Positions 25,356-33,084 of a DNA stretch of 64,000 nt are shown piece after piece. The position numbers were made by a program, and so were the translations under genes. Under the pieces are notes generated by a model. The model ran no database searches. It saw only the letters and a program-made list of their open reading frames with translations, and was not told the origin of the DNA. The first letter of the stretch is position 1; each line of letters opens with the position of its first letter. The DNA is taken from positions 248,001 through 312,000 of the forward strand of contig NZ_JBHTKR010000006.1 in NCBI RefSeq assembly GCF_042678485.1. Reading direction: 5' to 3'. Source of the stretch: Seohaeicola saemankumensis (lineage in GTDB: Bacteria > Pseudomonadota > Alphaproteobacteria > Rhodobacterales > Rhodobacteraceae).

Positions 25356-25808
25356 ATGAGCAGCGACACCGATCTGATCAAGCTGTATTCCTCGCGTATT
25401 CTGGCACTTGCCGCGGATATTCCGCATACTACGCGGCTGGCCCATCCCGATGCCACGGTCAAGCGCCGCTCTCCGCTTTGCGGATCCACGGTCACTGTGG
25501 ATGTGGTTCTGAAGGATGGCAAGATCGCCGACTATGCCCAGGATGTGAAGGCCTGCGCGCTTGGTCAGGCTGCGGCGGCCGTCGTGGGCCATGCCGTCAT
25601 CGGCTGCGATCGTGCCCAGATCGAAGCCGCGCTTGAAGCTCTCAAGGCAATGCTGAAGTCCGACGGCCCGACCCCGCCCGCCCCCTTTGACGGGCTTGAG
25701 GTGCTGCGCCCGGCGCGCGAATACAAGAACCGTCACGCCTCGATCCTGTTGTCACTTGAAGCCACCGCACAGGCCGTGGCCGAGGCGGAACAGGCCCACT
25801 GCGCCTGA
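25356..25808 (+). CDS. NifU/IscU-like iron-sulfur scaffold family protein
   Basis: A 150-residue NifU N-terminal domain protein. Two of the three scaffold cysteines are recognisable: C42 in SPLCGSTV and C67 in VKACALGQAAA. The third, normally in an RxxC context, is Ser129 in KNRHASILLSLEA, so cluster assembly as in IscU/SufU is uncertain; C84 and C149 are extra. The frame is open upstream through hisI in antisense, but the ATG at 25356 with AAAGGA is clearly the start. No isc or suf genes adjoin. Confidence 0.87.
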   Translation: MSSDTDLIKLYSSRILALAADIPHTTRLAHPDATVKRRSPLCGSTVTVDVVLKDGKIADYAQDVKACALGQAAAAVVGHAVIGCDRAQIEAALEALKAMLKSDGPTPPAPFDGLEVLRPAREYKNRHASILLSLEATAQAVAEAEQAHCA

Positions 25809-25838
25809 CTGGGCCTGACTGTGCCTGACTGGGCCTGA
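25803..25838. repeat. 10-bp tandem repeat at the end of the IscU-like gene
   Basis: About 3.6 copies of a 10-base unit GCCTGACTGG/GT begin in the last codons of the IscU-like gene and run past its stop. Similar short repeats follow other genes in the window (4133, 47641). Confidence 0.65.
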
Positions 25839-25848
25839 ACCTACGCAT

Positions 25849-25885
25849 AAAAAAACCGCCGCACTTCCAATCTGGAAGGCGGCGG
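25849..25885 (-). terminator. rho-independent terminator for the small SOS-type gene
   Basis: A 13-bp stem with one bulged base (25856-25869 with 25873-25885, loop ATC) is followed on the minus strand by seven T. The only minus-strand gene it can serve is the micropeptide at 26045-26167, which gives that gene a transcript of its own. About 160 bases between that stop and this terminator show no further convincing gene. Confidence 0.88.
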
Positions 25886-26044
25886 AAAGTGGCGTGTCCT
25901 GTTTGGGCGGAGCAATGCATCAGAGCGGGGGATCGCCCTGAATGATGTCGGAACAGGCAGTATCCGTCAGGCTGGCATCAGGTTGGGACAGAGATGCCGC
26001 ATGCCACCGGATCAGGACCGCAGGCAGAAACTGGAATGATCCTT

Positions 26045-26167
26045 TCAGGAAAAACTGGGAAGGTGCAGGCCGACCACCAGAATGACCATCAGCGCCATGG
26101 CACCGATTGCATCCGACAACAGCGTGTCGCGGGAACGTTCGATGACGGTTTTGATCTGTGCGAACAT
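26045..26167 (-). CDS. 40-residue single-span membrane micropeptide, probable LexA target
   Basis: Too short for most gene callers. It begins MFAQIKTVIERSRDTLL, then has a hydrophobic span at residues 20-36 (AIGAMALMVILVVGLHL) and ends PSFS. AAAGG lies eight bases before the ATG. About three quarters of third codon positions are G or C, as in real genes of this genome. A LexA-type box lies 72 bases upstream and a strong terminator downstream, so it is an independent, probably DNA-damage-induced unit. By analogy with small SOS membrane proteins such as Caulobacter SidA or E. coli TisB it could inhibit division or depolarise the membrane; that is inference. A longer overlapping frame (25920-26228) lacks a membrane span and looks less gene-like. 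Confidence 0.65.
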   Translation of the reverse strand: MFAQIKTVIERSRDTLLSDAIGAMALMVILVVGLHLPSFS

Positions 26168-26238
26168 CTGGCTGACCTTTCACATGGCTATCTGGTGTCT
26201 GTTGCTCCTTTGTTCTCATATTCTTCACATCCTGTAAA

Positions 26239-26263
26239 GAACTTTATGAGAACATTTGAGAAC
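26239..26263 (-). promoter_or_regulatory. LexA (SOS) box, GAAC-N7-GAAC plus a third half site
   Basis: On the plus strand GAAC (26239-26242), seven bases, GAAC (26250-26253) match the alphaproteobacterial LexA consensus GAAC-N7-GAAC / GTTC-N7-GTTC. A third GAAC follows after six bases (26260-26263). The site lies between the recG stop and the micropeptide start, so it must serve the micropeptide. No clear -35/-10 pair could be fixed. Confidence 0.7.
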
Positions 26264-26291
26264 AAAACAGCATTTCACCGATAAAAGGGGG

Positions 26292-28382
26292 TTAACCCAC
26301 GGAAATCAACCGTATCGCCTGATCCTGCTCCATCAGCCACAGAAGCACCCGCGCCGCGTTGCCGCGCGGGCTCTCCAGTGTGGGATCGTCCGTCATCAAT
26401 TTGCGCGCATCGCTTTGCGCGATCGCCATCAGGGCAGCCTGCCGTTCCAGATCGGCCACCCGGAACCTTGGCAAGCCCGATTGCGCGGTGCCGATCAGAT
26501 CGCCCGCGCCGCGCATCTCAAGGTCGGTTTCGGAGATGCGGAAGCCGTCCTCGGTATCGCGCAGGGTGGTCAGGCGGCGCTCGGCGGTTTCGGACAGGGG
26601 CGCACGATATAGCAAAAGGCAGGTGGACGCACCTGCCCCCCGCCCGACGCGGCCGCGCAACTGGTGCAGCTGTGCCAGCCCGAAGATCTCTGCCTGTTCG
26701 ATCACCATGATCGTGGCATTCGGCACGTTGACGCCAACCTCGATCACCGTGGTTGCCACCAGGACCGCGACGCGGCCTGACTGGAAATCCGCCATCGCCG
26801 CGTCCTTGTCGGCCGCCGGCATCTGCCCATGTACAAGACCGACATTGCCTTCACCCAAGACCGCCCGCAGATGCTTGAAACGCTCCTCGGCGGCGGTCAG
26901 ATCGACTACTTCGCTTTCATCGACCAAGGGGCAGACCCAATAGGCCTGCCGCCCCTCCAGTATCGCGCGCCGCAGATGGCTGACCACCTCCTCCATCCGC
27001 GCGGTCGAGACCATGGCCGTCTTGATCGGCTGACGGCCGGGCGGTTTTTCATCCAGAACCGAGACATCCATGTCACCATATTGGGCCAGCGCCAACGATC
27101 GCGGGATCGGGGTGGCAGTCATCACCAGAACATCCGCCGCGTCACCTTTCCGGCCCAGTTCCAGCCGCTGCCGCACCCCGAAGCGATGCTGCTCATCCAC
27201 CACCGCCAGCCGCAGATCGGCAAATTCCACGTCCTTCTGAAAGACGGCATGCGTCCCTACAAGGATCCGGATATCACCGCGCGCCAGCGCCTCTAGCTTG
27301 CTGCGCCGCTCTGCGCCCTTGTCGCGACCGGTCAGGATCTCCAGCACCACACCAGCGGCCTCGGCCATCGGACGCAGGCTTTCCAGATGTTGACGCGCCA
27401 GGATTTCGGTAGGGGCCATCATCACACCCTGCCCGCCGGCCTCGACCGCGATCAGCAGCGCAAGGAAAGCGACAAGCGTCTTGCCCGCCCCGACATCGCC
27501 CTGCAACAGCCGGTTCATGCGCTGCGGCATGGCCATGTCGCGCGCGATATCCTCGATGGCGCGCATCTGCGCCCCTGTCGGCGCATAGGGAAGTGACGCC
27601 AGAACGCGCTGCTGCAACTGCCCGGTTCCGTGGCTTTCGCGCCCCTTGGCCCGCCGCAACCGCGCCCGCGCCAGGGCAAGCGTGATCTGATGGGCCATCA
27701 TTTCATCATAGGCCAGCCTTTCGCGGGACGGTGCCGTCGCGGCCAGGTCCTCGGGGCGGACAGGCGCGTGCGCTTGACGCACCGCATCGGCCCAATCCGG
27801 CCAGCCCGCACGCTTTTTCTGGGCGGGATCGATCCATTCGGCAAGGTCGGGAACACGCGTCAGCGCGGATTGCGCCGCCTTGAACATCTGCTTTTGGCTG
27901 ACCCCGGCGGTCAGCGGATAGACCGGTTCGAAAGCGGGAATCTCTCCGGCCTCTTCGGGGCGCAGGATATGATCGGGATGCACCATCTGCGCGATCCCGT
28001 CGAACAGCTCCACCCGCCCGGACACCACGCGCCTTTGCCCGGTAGGCAATTGTTTTTGCAGATAATCCCCGCGCGCATGGAAGAACACCAACTGGAACGA
28101 GGTCGCCGCATCCTCGACCACGATCCGGTAGGCGCCCGATTTGGTGCGCGGCGGCATGTGCTTGCCGATCTCGACCTCGACCGTGACAACCTGCGGCAGC
28201 ACCGCATCGCGCACAGAGGCGCGGCGCGCGCGATCCACACCGGAATGCGGCAGCGTGAAGATCAGATCGCGCGGGCGCGCGATCTGCAGATGCTCCAGAA
28301 GTTGCGCGGTCTTGGGCCCGACCCCTTCAAGCGTCTCGATCCCGGCGAAAAGCGGGAACAGGATTTCGGGCCGCCCGCTCAT
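26292..28382 (-). CDS. recG: ATP-dependent DNA helicase RecG
   Basis: Branched-DNA helicase that regresses stalled forks. The 696-residue product has the N-terminal wedge/OB region (DLIFTLPHSGVDRAR), Walker A GDVGAGKT, DEQH in VVDEQHRFGVRQR, motif III VMTATPIPR, GRQAYWVCPLVDES and QLRGRVGRG. Length is typical. It overlaps the ligA stop region by 4 bases (28379-28382), forming a ligA-recG repair operon on the minus strand. Confidence 0.97.
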   Translation of the reverse strand: MSGRPEILFPLFAGIETLEGVGPKTAQLLEHLQIARPRDLIFTLPHSGVDRARRASVRDAVLPQVVTVEVEIGKHMPPRTKSGAYRIVVEDAATSFQLVFFHARGDYLQKQLPTGQRRVVSGRVELFDGIAQMVHPDHILRPEEAGEIPAFEPVYPLTAGVSQKQMFKAAQSALTRVPDLAEWIDPAQKKRAGWPDWADAVRQAHAPVRPEDLAATAPSRERLAYDEMMAHQITLALARARLRRAKGRESHGTGQLQQRVLASLPYAPTGAQMRAIEDIARDMAMPQRMNRLLQGDVGAGKTLVAFLALLIAVEAGGQGVMMAPTEILARQHLESLRPMAEAAGVVLEILTGRDKGAERRSKLEALARGDIRILVGTHAVFQKDVEFADLRLAVVDEQHRFGVRQRLELGRKGDAADVLVMTATPIPRSLALAQYGDMDVSVLDEKPPGRQPIKTAMVSTARMEEVVSHLRRAILEGRQAYWVCPLVDESEVVDLTAAEERFKHLRAVLGEGNVGLVHGQMPAADKDAAMADFQSGRVAVLVATTVIEVGVNVPNATIMVIEQAEIFGLAQLHQLRGRVGRGAGASTCLLLYRAPLSETAERRLTTLRDTEDGFRISETDLEMRGAGDLIGTAQSGLPRFRVADLERQAALMAIAQSDARKLMTDDPTLESPRGNAARVLLWLMEQDQAIRLISVG

Positions 28383-30529
28383 GCCGCGCCGATCAGGCTC
28401 AACCAGCCGTCCTCGTCCAGGGTTTCGATGCCCAGCTCCTGCGCCTTTTTCGCCTTGGACCCCGCGCCCGGACCGGCCACAAGAATGTCGGTCTTGGCGC
28501 TGACGGACCCGGCCACCTTGGCCCCCAATGTTTCCGCCCGCGCCTTGGCCTCGGCTCGTGTCATCTTTTCCAGCGTCCCGGTAAAGACGATGGTCTTGCC
28601 GGCGATCGGGCTGCCATCGGCCACGATGCGCCTTGCATCCTGCACATCCAGCTGCGCGACAAGCCGGTCGATGCTTGCGCGCTCTCCCTCCTGCGAGAAG
28701 GCGGTCACAAGCGCCCTGGCCATGACCTGTCCGACCCCGTCGATGGACAGCAGGTCATCCCAATCCGCGCCCTCAAGATCCGCGGCCCCGTCCATCGCCC
28801 GCATGAATGCGTCCCATGTGATGTAATGGCTGGCAATCAGGTTCGACGCGGCCTCGCCGACATGGCGGATGCCAAGCGCGAACAGCAATCGTCCAAACGG
28901 TATTTTGCGTTTATCCTCAATGGCCTGGAACAGGTTGCTCGCGCTTTTTTCGCCCCAGCCCTCGCGGTTCTTCAGGCGCGCCAGGCTGGCCGCGTCCCGC
29001 TGTTGCAGCGTGAAGATGTCGGCCGGCTCACGAATTGCAAGCTGGTCGTCGCGATAAAACATCTCGACCTGTTTGGCCCCCAACCCTTCGATGTCAAAGG
29101 CGGCGCGGCTGACAAAATGCTTCAACTTTTCAACAGCTTGCGCGGGGCACACCAGACCGCCGGTACAGCGGCGCACCGCGTCGCCCTCCTCGCGGATCGC
29201 GACGGATCCGCACTCGGGGCAATGGTCCGGGAAAACGAAGGGGATCGCGTCATCCGGGCGTTTGGACAGATCGACATCCGCGATCTTGGGGATCACATCG
29301 CCCGCCCGGTAGACCTGCACCCAGTCACCGATGCGGATATCCTTGCCCTCGCGGATCGGATTGCCGCGCGCATCGCGCCCTGCGATATAATCCTCGTTAT
29401 GCAGCGTCGCATTGGACACGACAACGCCCCCCACGGTGACGGGCAGCAGCCGCGCAACCGGCGACAGCGCGCCGGTCCGCCCCACCTGGATGTCGATCCC
29501 TTCAAGCCGGGTCCAGGCCAGTTCGGCCGGAAACTTGTGCGCGATGGCCCACCGCGGCGTGGTCGAGCGAAACCCCAGCCGCGCCTGCAGCGCGAGATCG
29601 TTCACCTTGTAGACAACCCCGTCGATATCATAGCCCAGCGTGGCGCGCCGTCCCTCGATTGCGCGGTAGTGGGTCAGCATCTCCTCGGGTCCCCGGCACA
29701 GGCGGGTCAGGTCATTTGTCACGAAACCCAGCGCGGCCAGCCTGTCGATCGCGCCCATCTGCGTTTCGGCCAGCGGTTCGGACAGGGCCCCCCAGCCATA
29801 GGCGAAGAACCGCAACGGTCGCGCGCGGGTCATCGCGGCATCCAGCTGACGCAGCGATCCGGCGGCGGCGTTGCGCGGATTGGCGAAAACCTTGCCTCCG
29901 GTTTCGGCCTGGCGGGTGTTCAGCGCCGCAAAATCGGCATGGCTCATATAGACCTCACCGCGCACCTCAAGCAGGTCTGGCGCCCCTGTCAGCCGCGCGG
30001 GAATGTCGGCAATCGTGCGGGCGTTTTCAGTAACATTCTCGCCCACCTCGCCATCGCCGCGGGTGGCGGCCTGCACCAGCACACCCTTTTCATAGCGCAA
30101 TGACAGGCTGAGCCCGTCGATCTTGGGTTCGGCCGTATAGGTCAGATCGGTCTGACCGAGGTTCAGGTATTTGCGGATATAATCATCGAACTCCGCAATA
30201 TCTTCATCAGCGAAAGCGTTCCCCAGCGACAGCATCCGTACGGCATGGGTAACCTTGCCAAACCCTTCGGCCAGCCGGGCGCCCACCTGGTCGCTGGGGC
30301 TGTCGGCGCGCTTCAGGTCGGGAAACAGCTCCTCGATCCGGGCATTGCGCTGCTTCAGACGGTCATAGTCTGCATCCGAAATCTCAGGCGCATCCTGCTG
30401 ATGATAGGCGATATTCGCAGCGTCGATCAAAGACGCCAGCCGCGCGAGTTCCGCCTCCGCCTCGGCGGGGGTCAGGGCCTCGGGCGCGCGATCTTCCACC
30501 GCAGCATTTGGCTTTGCGTTGTCCGTCAC
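28379..30529 (-). CDS. ligA: NAD-dependent DNA ligase
   Basis: Replicative DNA ligase of 716 residues. The adenylated lysine is K136 in AEPKIDGLSL. Next come TRGDGEVGENVTEN, the OB fold, the zinc finger (CPECG ... CTGGLVCPAQ), helix-hairpin-helix repeats (LLSIDGVGQVMARAL) and a C-terminal BRCT domain (SPIAGKTIVFTGTLEKMTRA onward). The N-terminal extension of about 15 residues is variable in the family. It is followed by recG with a 4-base overlap. Confidence 0.97.
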   Translation of the reverse strand: MTDNAKPNAAVEDRAPEALTPAEAEAELARLASLIDAANIAYHQQDAPEISDADYDRLKQRNARIEELFPDLKRADSPSDQVGARLAEGFGKVTHAVRMLSLGNAFADEDIAEFDDYIRKYLNLGQTDLTYTAEPKIDGLSLSLRYEKGVLVQAATRGDGEVGENVTENARTIADIPARLTGAPDLLEVRGEVYMSHADFAALNTRQAETGGKVFANPRNAAAGSLRQLDAAMTRARPLRFFAYGWGALSEPLAETQMGAIDRLAALGFVTNDLTRLCRGPEEMLTHYRAIEGRRATLGYDIDGVVYKVNDLALQARLGFRSTTPRWAIAHKFPAELAWTRLEGIDIQVGRTGALSPVARLLPVTVGGVVVSNATLHNEDYIAGRDARGNPIREGKDIRIGDWVQVYRAGDVIPKIADVDLSKRPDDAIPFVFPDHCPECGSVAIREEGDAVRRCTGGLVCPAQAVEKLKHFVSRAAFDIEGLGAKQVEMFYRDDQLAIREPADIFTLQQRDAASLARLKNREGWGEKSASNLFQAIEDKRKIPFGRLLFALGIRHVGEAASNLIASHYITWDAFMRAMDGAADLEGADWDDLLSIDGVGQVMARALVTAFSQEGERASIDRLVAQLDVQDARRIVADGSPIAGKTIVFTGTLEKMTRAEAKARAETLGAKVAGSVSAKTDILVAGPGAGSKAKKAQELGIETLDEDGWLSLIGAA

Positions 30530-30611
30530 ATCTGCCCCCTGTCACAAGGCTGCTTCACAGCCGAAGTGATAGGGTGGCTTGCCGTCAAGGTCCAGTCCAC
30601 CCGTGTGGCCG

Positions 30612-30658
30612 TGCCTGCCGCACAGGCAAACAGGTCACTGGCGGTGCATGACCGCCAG
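30612..30658 (-). terminator. two hairpins between ctrA and ligA, possible ctrA terminator
   Basis: CTGGCGGT / ACCGCCAG (30638-30645 with 30651-30658) and GCCTG / CAGGC (30613-30627 region) lie just after the ctrA stop on the minus strand. No T run follows either, so termination is plausible but weakly supported. They fill most of the 143-base gap before ligA. Confidence 0.35.
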
Positions 30659-30672
30659 ACAGGCGTTACACA

Positions 30673-31389
30673 TCAGGCGCCGATGGCCATGCGATGATCG
30701 CTCAGGGTTGCCGGGTCGGGATCGCGCAACACATAGCCCCGGCCCCAGACCGTTTCGATGTAATTGTCCCCGCCCGTGGCCGTGGCCAGTTTCTTGCGCA
30801 GCTTGCAGATGAAAACATCGATGATCTTGAGTTCCGGCTCGTCCATGCCGCCATAAAGATGGTTCAGAAACATCTCCTTGGTCAGCGTCGTGCCCTTGCG
30901 CAGGCTCAGAAGTTCCAGCATCTGGTATTCCTTGCCGGTCAGATGCACGCCCTTGCCATTCACATCGACGGTCTTGGCATCCAGGTTGACGCTGATCTTG
31001 CCGGTGCGGATCACGGATTGCGAATGCCCCTTGGACCGACGGATGATGGCATGGATCCGGGCAACCAGTTCTTCGCGATGGAAGGGTTTCGTCAGGTAGT
31101 CATCGGCGCCGAAGCCGAAGCCCTTGATCTTGTTGTCGGTATCATCATCCGCGGACAGGATCAGGATCGGTGTTTCGATCCGTGCCAGACGCAATTGGCG
31201 CAACACCTCATGCCCGTGCATGTCCGGCAGGCCCAGATCGAGAAGGATCAGATCGTAGTCATAAAGCTTGGCAAGATCGATCCCCTCCTCGCCCAGGTCT
31301 GTCGTGTAGACGTTCAGATTGGCATGGGTCAGCATCATCTCGATGCTTTTCGAGGTCGTAGGATCATCTTCAACAAGCAGCACTCGCAT
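30673..31389 (-). CDS. ctrA: CtrA, cell-cycle response regulator
   Basis: OmpR-type response regulator of 238 residues, the alphaproteobacterial cell-cycle, motility and gene-transfer-agent regulator. The receiver domain has the phospho-acceptor D51 in ILLDLGLPDMHG and the invariant Lys in YLTKPFHREE. The winged-helix effector has LTGKEYQMLELLSLRKG and IIDVFICKLRKKL. The N-terminus MRVLLVEDDPTTSKSIEMML is near-identical in the family. GGAG precedes the ATG at 31389; 15 further upstream codons lack support. A near-consensus CtrA box lies 52 bases upstream and the antagonist sciP is the next gene. Confidence 0.96.
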   Translation of the reverse strand: MRVLLVEDDPTTSKSIEMMLTHANLNVYTTDLGEEGIDLAKLYDYDLILLDLGLPDMHGHEVLRQLRLARIETPILILSADDDTDNKIKGFGFGADDYLTKPFHREELVARIHAIIRRSKGHSQSVIRTGKISVNLDAKTVDVNGKGVHLTGKEYQMLELLSLRKGTTLTKEMFLNHLYGGMDEPELKIIDVFICKLRKKLATATGGDNYIETVWGRGYVLRDPDPATLSDHRMAIGA

Positions 31390-31440
31390 AAATATTCTCC
31401 GTAAAGGGTCACGATCGATCCCGACCCTGACCAAAAATAG

Positions 31441-31455
31441 TTAATTCGCCGTTAC
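31441..31455 (-). promoter_or_regulatory. near-consensus CtrA box upstream of ctrA
   Basis: The plus strand reads TTAA-N7-TTAC (31441-31455), so the minus strand reads GTAA-N7-TTAAC. This matches the CtrA consensus TTAA-N7-TTAAC at all but one position. It lies 52-66 bases before the ctrA start, suitable for autoregulation. Confidence 0.55.
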
Positions 31456-31482
31456 CTAATCCCAGCAAACTATCACCCCAAC

Positions 31483-31761
31483 CTAAAGTTGTCGATATTT
31501 TTGCGTGGCCGTCGCTTTCAGGGCCGCAACGCCATGGTCGCGGATCGCGCGCAACCAGCAGTCGAATTCATCATCACTCAGCCCGTAACGCTCCAGCGCT
31601 TCGGCCCGCGTGATCAGACCGCAGAGCACACCGCGCACCACGGCAGCCTTGCGGCTGGCCACCCAACGCCGCGTATCGGGTGGTGGCAGATCGGCGCGTG
31701 TCATCACCGACCCGTCAGGAAGCGTCACCGCGCGCGGTCCATCGATCTTCTTGAGATACAT
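31483..31761 (-). CDS. sciP: SciP-type DUF1153 protein (CtrA antagonist)
   Basis: A 92-residue DUF1153 helix-turn-helix protein. The segments VMTRADLPPPDTRRWVASRK and LITRAEALERYGLSDDEFDC align with Caulobacter SciP, which binds CtrA and blocks its activation of promoters. The final WLRAIRDHGVAALKATATQK is the DNA-contacting region in the family. The ATG at 31761 has AAAGGA nine bases upstream; an ATG six codons earlier does not. It lies 93 bases upstream of ctrA on the same strand, which fits a regulatory pair. Confidence 0.88.
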   Translation of the reverse strand: MYLKKIDGPRAVTLPDGSVMTRADLPPPDTRRWVASRKAAVVRGVLCGLITRAEALERYGLSDDEFDCWLRAIRDHGVAALKATATQKYRQL

Positions 31762-31825
31762 GCCTGTTTTTCCTTTCATGCCGCATGAATGCGCCAGAGC
31801 GTTTAACAGCCGGTGAAACAGGGGG

Positions 31826-31853
31826 TTGAGAGTATCTTGGATTTTCCTATATT
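31826..31853 (+). promoter_or_regulatory. promoter of mnmA
   Basis: TTGAGA (31826-31831) and TATATT (31848-31853) are 16 bases apart, close matches to the sigma-70 consensus, about 70 bases before mnmA. Confidence 0.65.
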
Positions 31854-31922
31854 CTCGCAGACTTTACGCGGCACAGGCACAGCCCCGCACAGCCGCCGCA
31901 CCCCAGGACCAAGGAAGCCATG

Positions 31923-33065
31923 ATGGCCCTCGATACCGATCACCCGCTGAACTCGCTGGGCTTTGCCAAGCCGCCCTCGCAAACGCGGGTGGTTGTGGCG
32001 ATGTCGGGCGGCGTGGACAGTTCCGTGGTCGCCGCACAACTGGCCGAGGAAGGCTATGACGTGGTCGGCGTCACGCTGCAGCTTTACGACCATGGCGCGG
32101 CGCTGGCCAAGAAAGGCGCCTGCTGCGCGGGCCTTGATATCCATGATGCGCGCCGCGTGGCCGAAACCATGGGTTTTCCGCATTATGTGCTGGATTATGA
32201 AAACGTCTTCAAGGACGCGGTGATCGACGAATTCGCCGACAGCTACCTTGCGGGCGCCACGCCGGTGCCCTGCATCCGCTGCAACGAACGCGTGAAGTTC
32301 AAGGACCTGCTGGAAACCGCCCGCGATCTTGAAGCCGATTGCATGGCGACGGGTCACTACATTCAGCGCAAGATGGGCCTGGCCGGCGCCGAACTGCACG
32401 CGGCGGCGGATGCGGCGCGCGATCAAAGCTATTTCCTGTTCTCGACCACGGCGGAACAGCTGGATTACCTGCGGTTTCCCCTTGGGCATCTGAAATCAAA
32501 GGCGGAAACCCGTGCACTGGCGGCCCGCTACGGCCTGCCCGTGGCCGACAAGCCCGACAGCCAGGACATCTGCTTTGTGCCCAACGGCAACTACGCCGCC
32601 GTGATCGAAAAACTGCGCCCCGGCGCCGCCGAACCCGGCGAGATCGTGGACAGCGAAGGCCGTGTGCTGGGCACACACAAGGGTGTCATCCATTACACGA
32701 TCGGCCAGCGCCGTGGCTTGGGCATCGGTGGCCTGGAAGACCCGCTTTATGTGGTCAAGCTGGATGTGGACACGAAGCGCGTGATCGTCGGCCCGAAAGA
32801 GATGCTGTCGACCCGTGTCGTGCCGCTGCGCGAGATCAACTGGCTGGGCGATGCGCCTTTCGACAGCGCAGCTGAATGGCATGTGATGGTCAAGGTCCGC
32901 TCGACCCGCCCCCCGCGCGAGGCGGTGATCCGCCCGCTGGGTGCGACCACGGCCACGGTCGAACTGCTGACACCGGAAGAAGGCGTGTCACCCGGACAGG
33001 CTTGTGTCTTCTACGATCCCGCCAGCACCCGCGTTCTGGGTGGCGGCTGGATCTGGAAAGGCTGA
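31923..33065 (+). CDS. mnmA: tRNA-specific 2-thiouridylase
   Basis: Makes 2-thiouridine at the wobble position of tRNA Lys, Glu and Gln. The 380-residue product has the PP-loop SGGVDSS near residue 28, the first catalytic Cys region (VPCIRCNERVKF), the second in DSQDICFVPNGNY, and YTIGQRRGLGIG. Length is typical. Two adjacent ATGs exist (31920, 31923); the second gives better spacing to AAGGA. It is convergent with lpxB, 19 bases apart. Confidence 0.95.
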   Translation: MALDTDHPLNSLGFAKPPSQTRVVVAMSGGVDSSVVAAQLAEEGYDVVGVTLQLYDHGAALAKKGACCAGLDIHDARRVAETMGFPHYVLDYENVFKDAVIDEFADSYLAGATPVPCIRCNERVKFKDLLETARDLEADCMATGHYIQRKMGLAGAELHAAADAARDQSYFLFSTTAEQLDYLRFPLGHLKSKAETRALAARYGLPVADKPDSQDICFVPNGNYAAVIEKLRPGAAEPGEIVDSEGRVLGTHKGVIHYTIGQRRGLGIGGLEDPLYVVKLDVDTKRVIVGPKEMLSTRVVPLREINWLGDAPFDSAAEWHVMVKVRSTRPPREAVIRPLGATTATVELLTPEEGVSPGQACVFYDPASTRVLGGGWIWKG

Positions 33066-33084
33066 AGCCGCTAGGTCAGACCGA

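Noticed and set aside
25920..26228. 102-codon GTG-started frame overlapping the SOS-type micropeptide
   Set aside because: No membrane or fold signature, rich in Arg/His/Gln, and in conflict with the better-supported 40-codon gene.
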